Origin: Gammaproteobacteria bacterium
Lineage (GTDB): Bacteria > Pseudomonadota > Gammaproteobacteria > Pseudomonadales > Porticoccaceae
Assembly: GCA_003646355.1 (NCBI GenBank)
Contig: QNFO01000032.1
Location: 1 to 8,772 of the forward strand
Direction of reading: 5' to 3'
DNA length: 8,772 bases
The first letter of the stretch is position 1. The number at the start of each line of letters is the position of its first letter. The notes beneath the pieces were generated by a model. That model saw nothing but the letters and a program-made list of their open reading frames with translations, was not told the DNA's origin and searched no databases. The position numbers and the translations under genes were made by a program. Positions 7,537-8,772 of this stretch are shown here, in pieces.

Positions 7537-8530
7537 AGTATAAAGTTGTGTCCCCTAGTAGTGCAGATGGCTCGACACTGCTTTTAATTAACGCTTGCTT
7601 AAGCATCACTTCTGATATTTTGTCGATTGTCTGTGCTAGCTCAGGCTGTGGCTGGCCCTTCAATAGCCCCTGGTTTTCAGCTCGGCCGGGAATTTTTAAA
7701 CCCGCATAGGCCGCTAGTGTGTCTTCGACCCCTAGCCCCATGCGTCGGCCCAATATTTCGGCGGTTTGATGAGGCTCTGTGCCAATTAGACTGATGCTAT
7801 CAAACCAGGCGTTAATCAGTTCCTGAACGACTTTGGGGTGGCGCTCCAAATAGGCTGTTCTAACGACTAGTACATCAATAATTTCATTGGGTATTTGACT
7901 ACTGTCGAAGATCACATGGCCACCCGCCATCAATAATTTTCCTAGCAGAGGCTCAAATGTCACCACCGCAGCCACTTTACGCTGCAGAAACGCTTTTTCC
8001 TGCTGGTCGATATCCAGTGGTACGATTTCAATCGCAGCTCTCGCTAAATTAGCGCTATCTAGCGCCCGGCTGATGACATAGGCTCCCAGAGCGTTGCCCT
8101 CCACCCCAATTTTTTTCCCTTTTAGATCACCAAGGCTATCAATTGACGCTTGGGCCACTATGGCATCAGCGCCATGGGAGGTATCCATTATCAGCACGAC
8201 TTGCAGTGCTTCTCCCGTATCAGACAGCTGTAGCACTTCATCGAGGGTCAGGGCGGCTGCGTCAATTAAGTCATTGCGAAAGGCTTGCATAACCTGCGTT
8301 GAGGATGACAGTTCGACCAATTGAACGCGTTCAGTATCTAGCTTGCCAGTGTGTCGGGCCAGGTAAAGGGGTTCATAGCCAGGCCAAACATTCGTCCCCA
8401 GACGCAGGGTAGGTGGGCTGCTCTCGGTACAACTGGCAACTAAGCAGCAAATTAAAAGCACCAAGGGCAAGCCATGGCTCAAATATATGCTGTTATTTTG
8501 ACGGCGCTTAATCATCAATGATCTGTTCAT
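7523..8530 (-). CDS. NitT/TauT-type substrate-binding lipoprotein, likely sensor partner
   Basis: A 335-aa periplasmic binding protein of the ABC nitrate/sulfonate/taurine/pyrimidine-precursor (SsuA, NMT1/THI5-like) type. The N-terminus has a basic start, a hydrophobic core (LPLVLLICCL) and the lipobox VASC with C34 as the lipid-anchored residue. The mature part begins with LRLGTNVWPGYEPLYLAR, and includes DLKGKKIGVE (about 136-144) and a VAAVVTFEPLL segment (about 187-196), typical of the family. The bound ligand cannot be read from sequence. No permease or ATPase gene is seen in the window. The gene overlaps the sensor kinase by 14 nt, which favours a role in presenting ligand to the kinase rather than import (inference). 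The Shine-Dalgarno upstream of the ATG is weak. The gap to the upstream hemerythrin gene is 44 bp. Confidence 0.9.
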   Translation of the reverse strand: MNRSLMIKRRQNNSIYLSHGLPLVLLICCLVASCTESSPPTLRLGTNVWPGYEPLYLARHTGKLDTERVQLVELSSSTQVMQAFRNDLIDAAALTLDEVLQLSDTGEALQVVLIMDTSHGADAIVAQASIDSLGDLKGKKIGVEGNALGAYVISRALDSANLARAAIEIVPLDIDQQEKAFLQRKVAAVVTFEPLLGKLLMAGGHVIFDSSQIPNEIIDVLVVRTAYLERHPKVVQELINAWFDSISLIGTEPHQTAEILGRRMGLGVEDTLAAYAGLKIPGRAENQGLLKGQPQPELAQTIDKISEVMLKQALIKSSVEPSALLGDTTLYYEKN

Positions 8531-8541
8531 TGGAGGCTCTG

Positions 8542-8621
8542 ATATTTAAGGTGCTGGCTTTATTTTTATTAGCGTTATGCCTTGATGCCTTGCTGTTGAA
8601 AATACTCGCCATATTTAAGGT
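8542..8621. repeat. 11-bp direct repeat ATATTTAAGGT
   Basis: ATATTTAAGGT occurs at 8542-8552, in the gap before the lipoprotein gene, and again at 8611-8621, inside the end of the hemerythrin gene. The copies are 69 bp apart and are identical over 11 bases, but the flanks differ. It may be chance in AT-rich sequence or a trace of a small duplication. Confidence 0.25.
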
Positions 8622-8772
8622 CCTCGCCGAGGATGTGCCCTTTTAGCCAGCCGGTGAGGAATACGATGCCTTCTATCATATTGACTTTCTCACCCTCTTC
8701 AATACTTTTAATGACATCTGCGACCTGGCCTAGTAATGCGGTATGTGCTCGTTTCTGACTGGTAAGTTCAGG
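8575..8772 (-). CDS. Bacteriohemerythrin-like protein, 3' part only
   Basis: The last 65 codons of a minus-strand gene cut by the right edge of the window; translation runs from 8772 to a TAA at 8575-8577. The fragment reads as the second half of a bacteriohemerythrin: a PELTSQKRAHTALL helix, an IEEGEK linker, then FLTGWLKGHILGEDLKYGEY. The final ligands are present as H46 and D51 of the fragment (HILGED, the H-x4-D spacing) and one middle His (H10). The position four residues before H10, normally a second His ligand, is Gln (QKRAH). It is probably a single-domain protein of ordinary length, but the start is not visible. It lies 44 bp upstream of the lipoprotein gene on the same strand, so it is likely in the same operon and may supply oxygen or NO sensing, or di-iron chemistry, to the circuit. 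Confidence 0.8.
   Translation of the reverse strand, partial: PELTSQKRAHTALLGQVADVIKSIEEGEKVNMIEGIVFLTGWLKGHILGEDLKYGEYFQQQGIKA

Overview
The window reads as a chromosomal signalling region from a Gram-negative, probably gammaproteobacterial, bacterium of moderate GC. The grounds are the protein style, a lipoprotein with a clear lipobox, and a large HAMP/PAS hybrid kinase. The exact lineage cannot be fixed from the sequence alone. No rRNA, tRNA, CRISPR array, insertion sequence or phage gene was seen.

Layout from left to right. Positions 1-49 lie beyond the 3' end of the first gene and hold a perfect 15-bp palindrome (21-35). Positions 50-730 (minus strand) encode a Crp/Fnr-family regulator. 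Positions 731-952 are an AT-rich divergent intergenic region. Positions 953-2209 (plus strand) encode a DUF2235 alpha/beta hydrolase (Tle1-phospholipase-like) whose C-terminus reads as a PilZ domain with an intact c-di-GMP-binding signature. Positions 2210-2436 separate convergent genes and hold a small hairpin. From 2437 to the right edge everything is on the minus strand and looks like one operon. In transcription order it runs: the end of a bacteriohemerythrin-like protein (8575-8772, cut by the window edge), an orphan NitT/TauT-type substrate-binding lipoprotein (7523-8530), a 1051-aa membrane hybrid histidine kinase (4381-7536), a hemerythrin-REC-EAL c-di-GMP phosphodiesterase (2694-4394), and a short, apparently truncated CBS-domain ORF (2437-2670).

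Proposed working model (inference). The lipoprotein binds a small ligand in the periplasm and informs the sensor domain of the kinase. The kinase passes phosphate to its own receiver and/or to the receiver of the phosphodiesterase. The phosphodiesterase also carries a complete di-iron hemerythrin site, so oxygen, NO or redox state could gate c-di-GMP hydrolysis. The convergent hydrolase-PilZ protein is a plausible c-di-GMP effector of the same circuit. The 14-nt gene overlaps support co-translation of lipoprotein, kinase and phosphodiesterase. The most unusual elements are the DUF2235-PilZ fusion, the Hr-REC-EAL architecture, and a hemerythrin-like partner in which Gln replaces one expected iron-ligand His.
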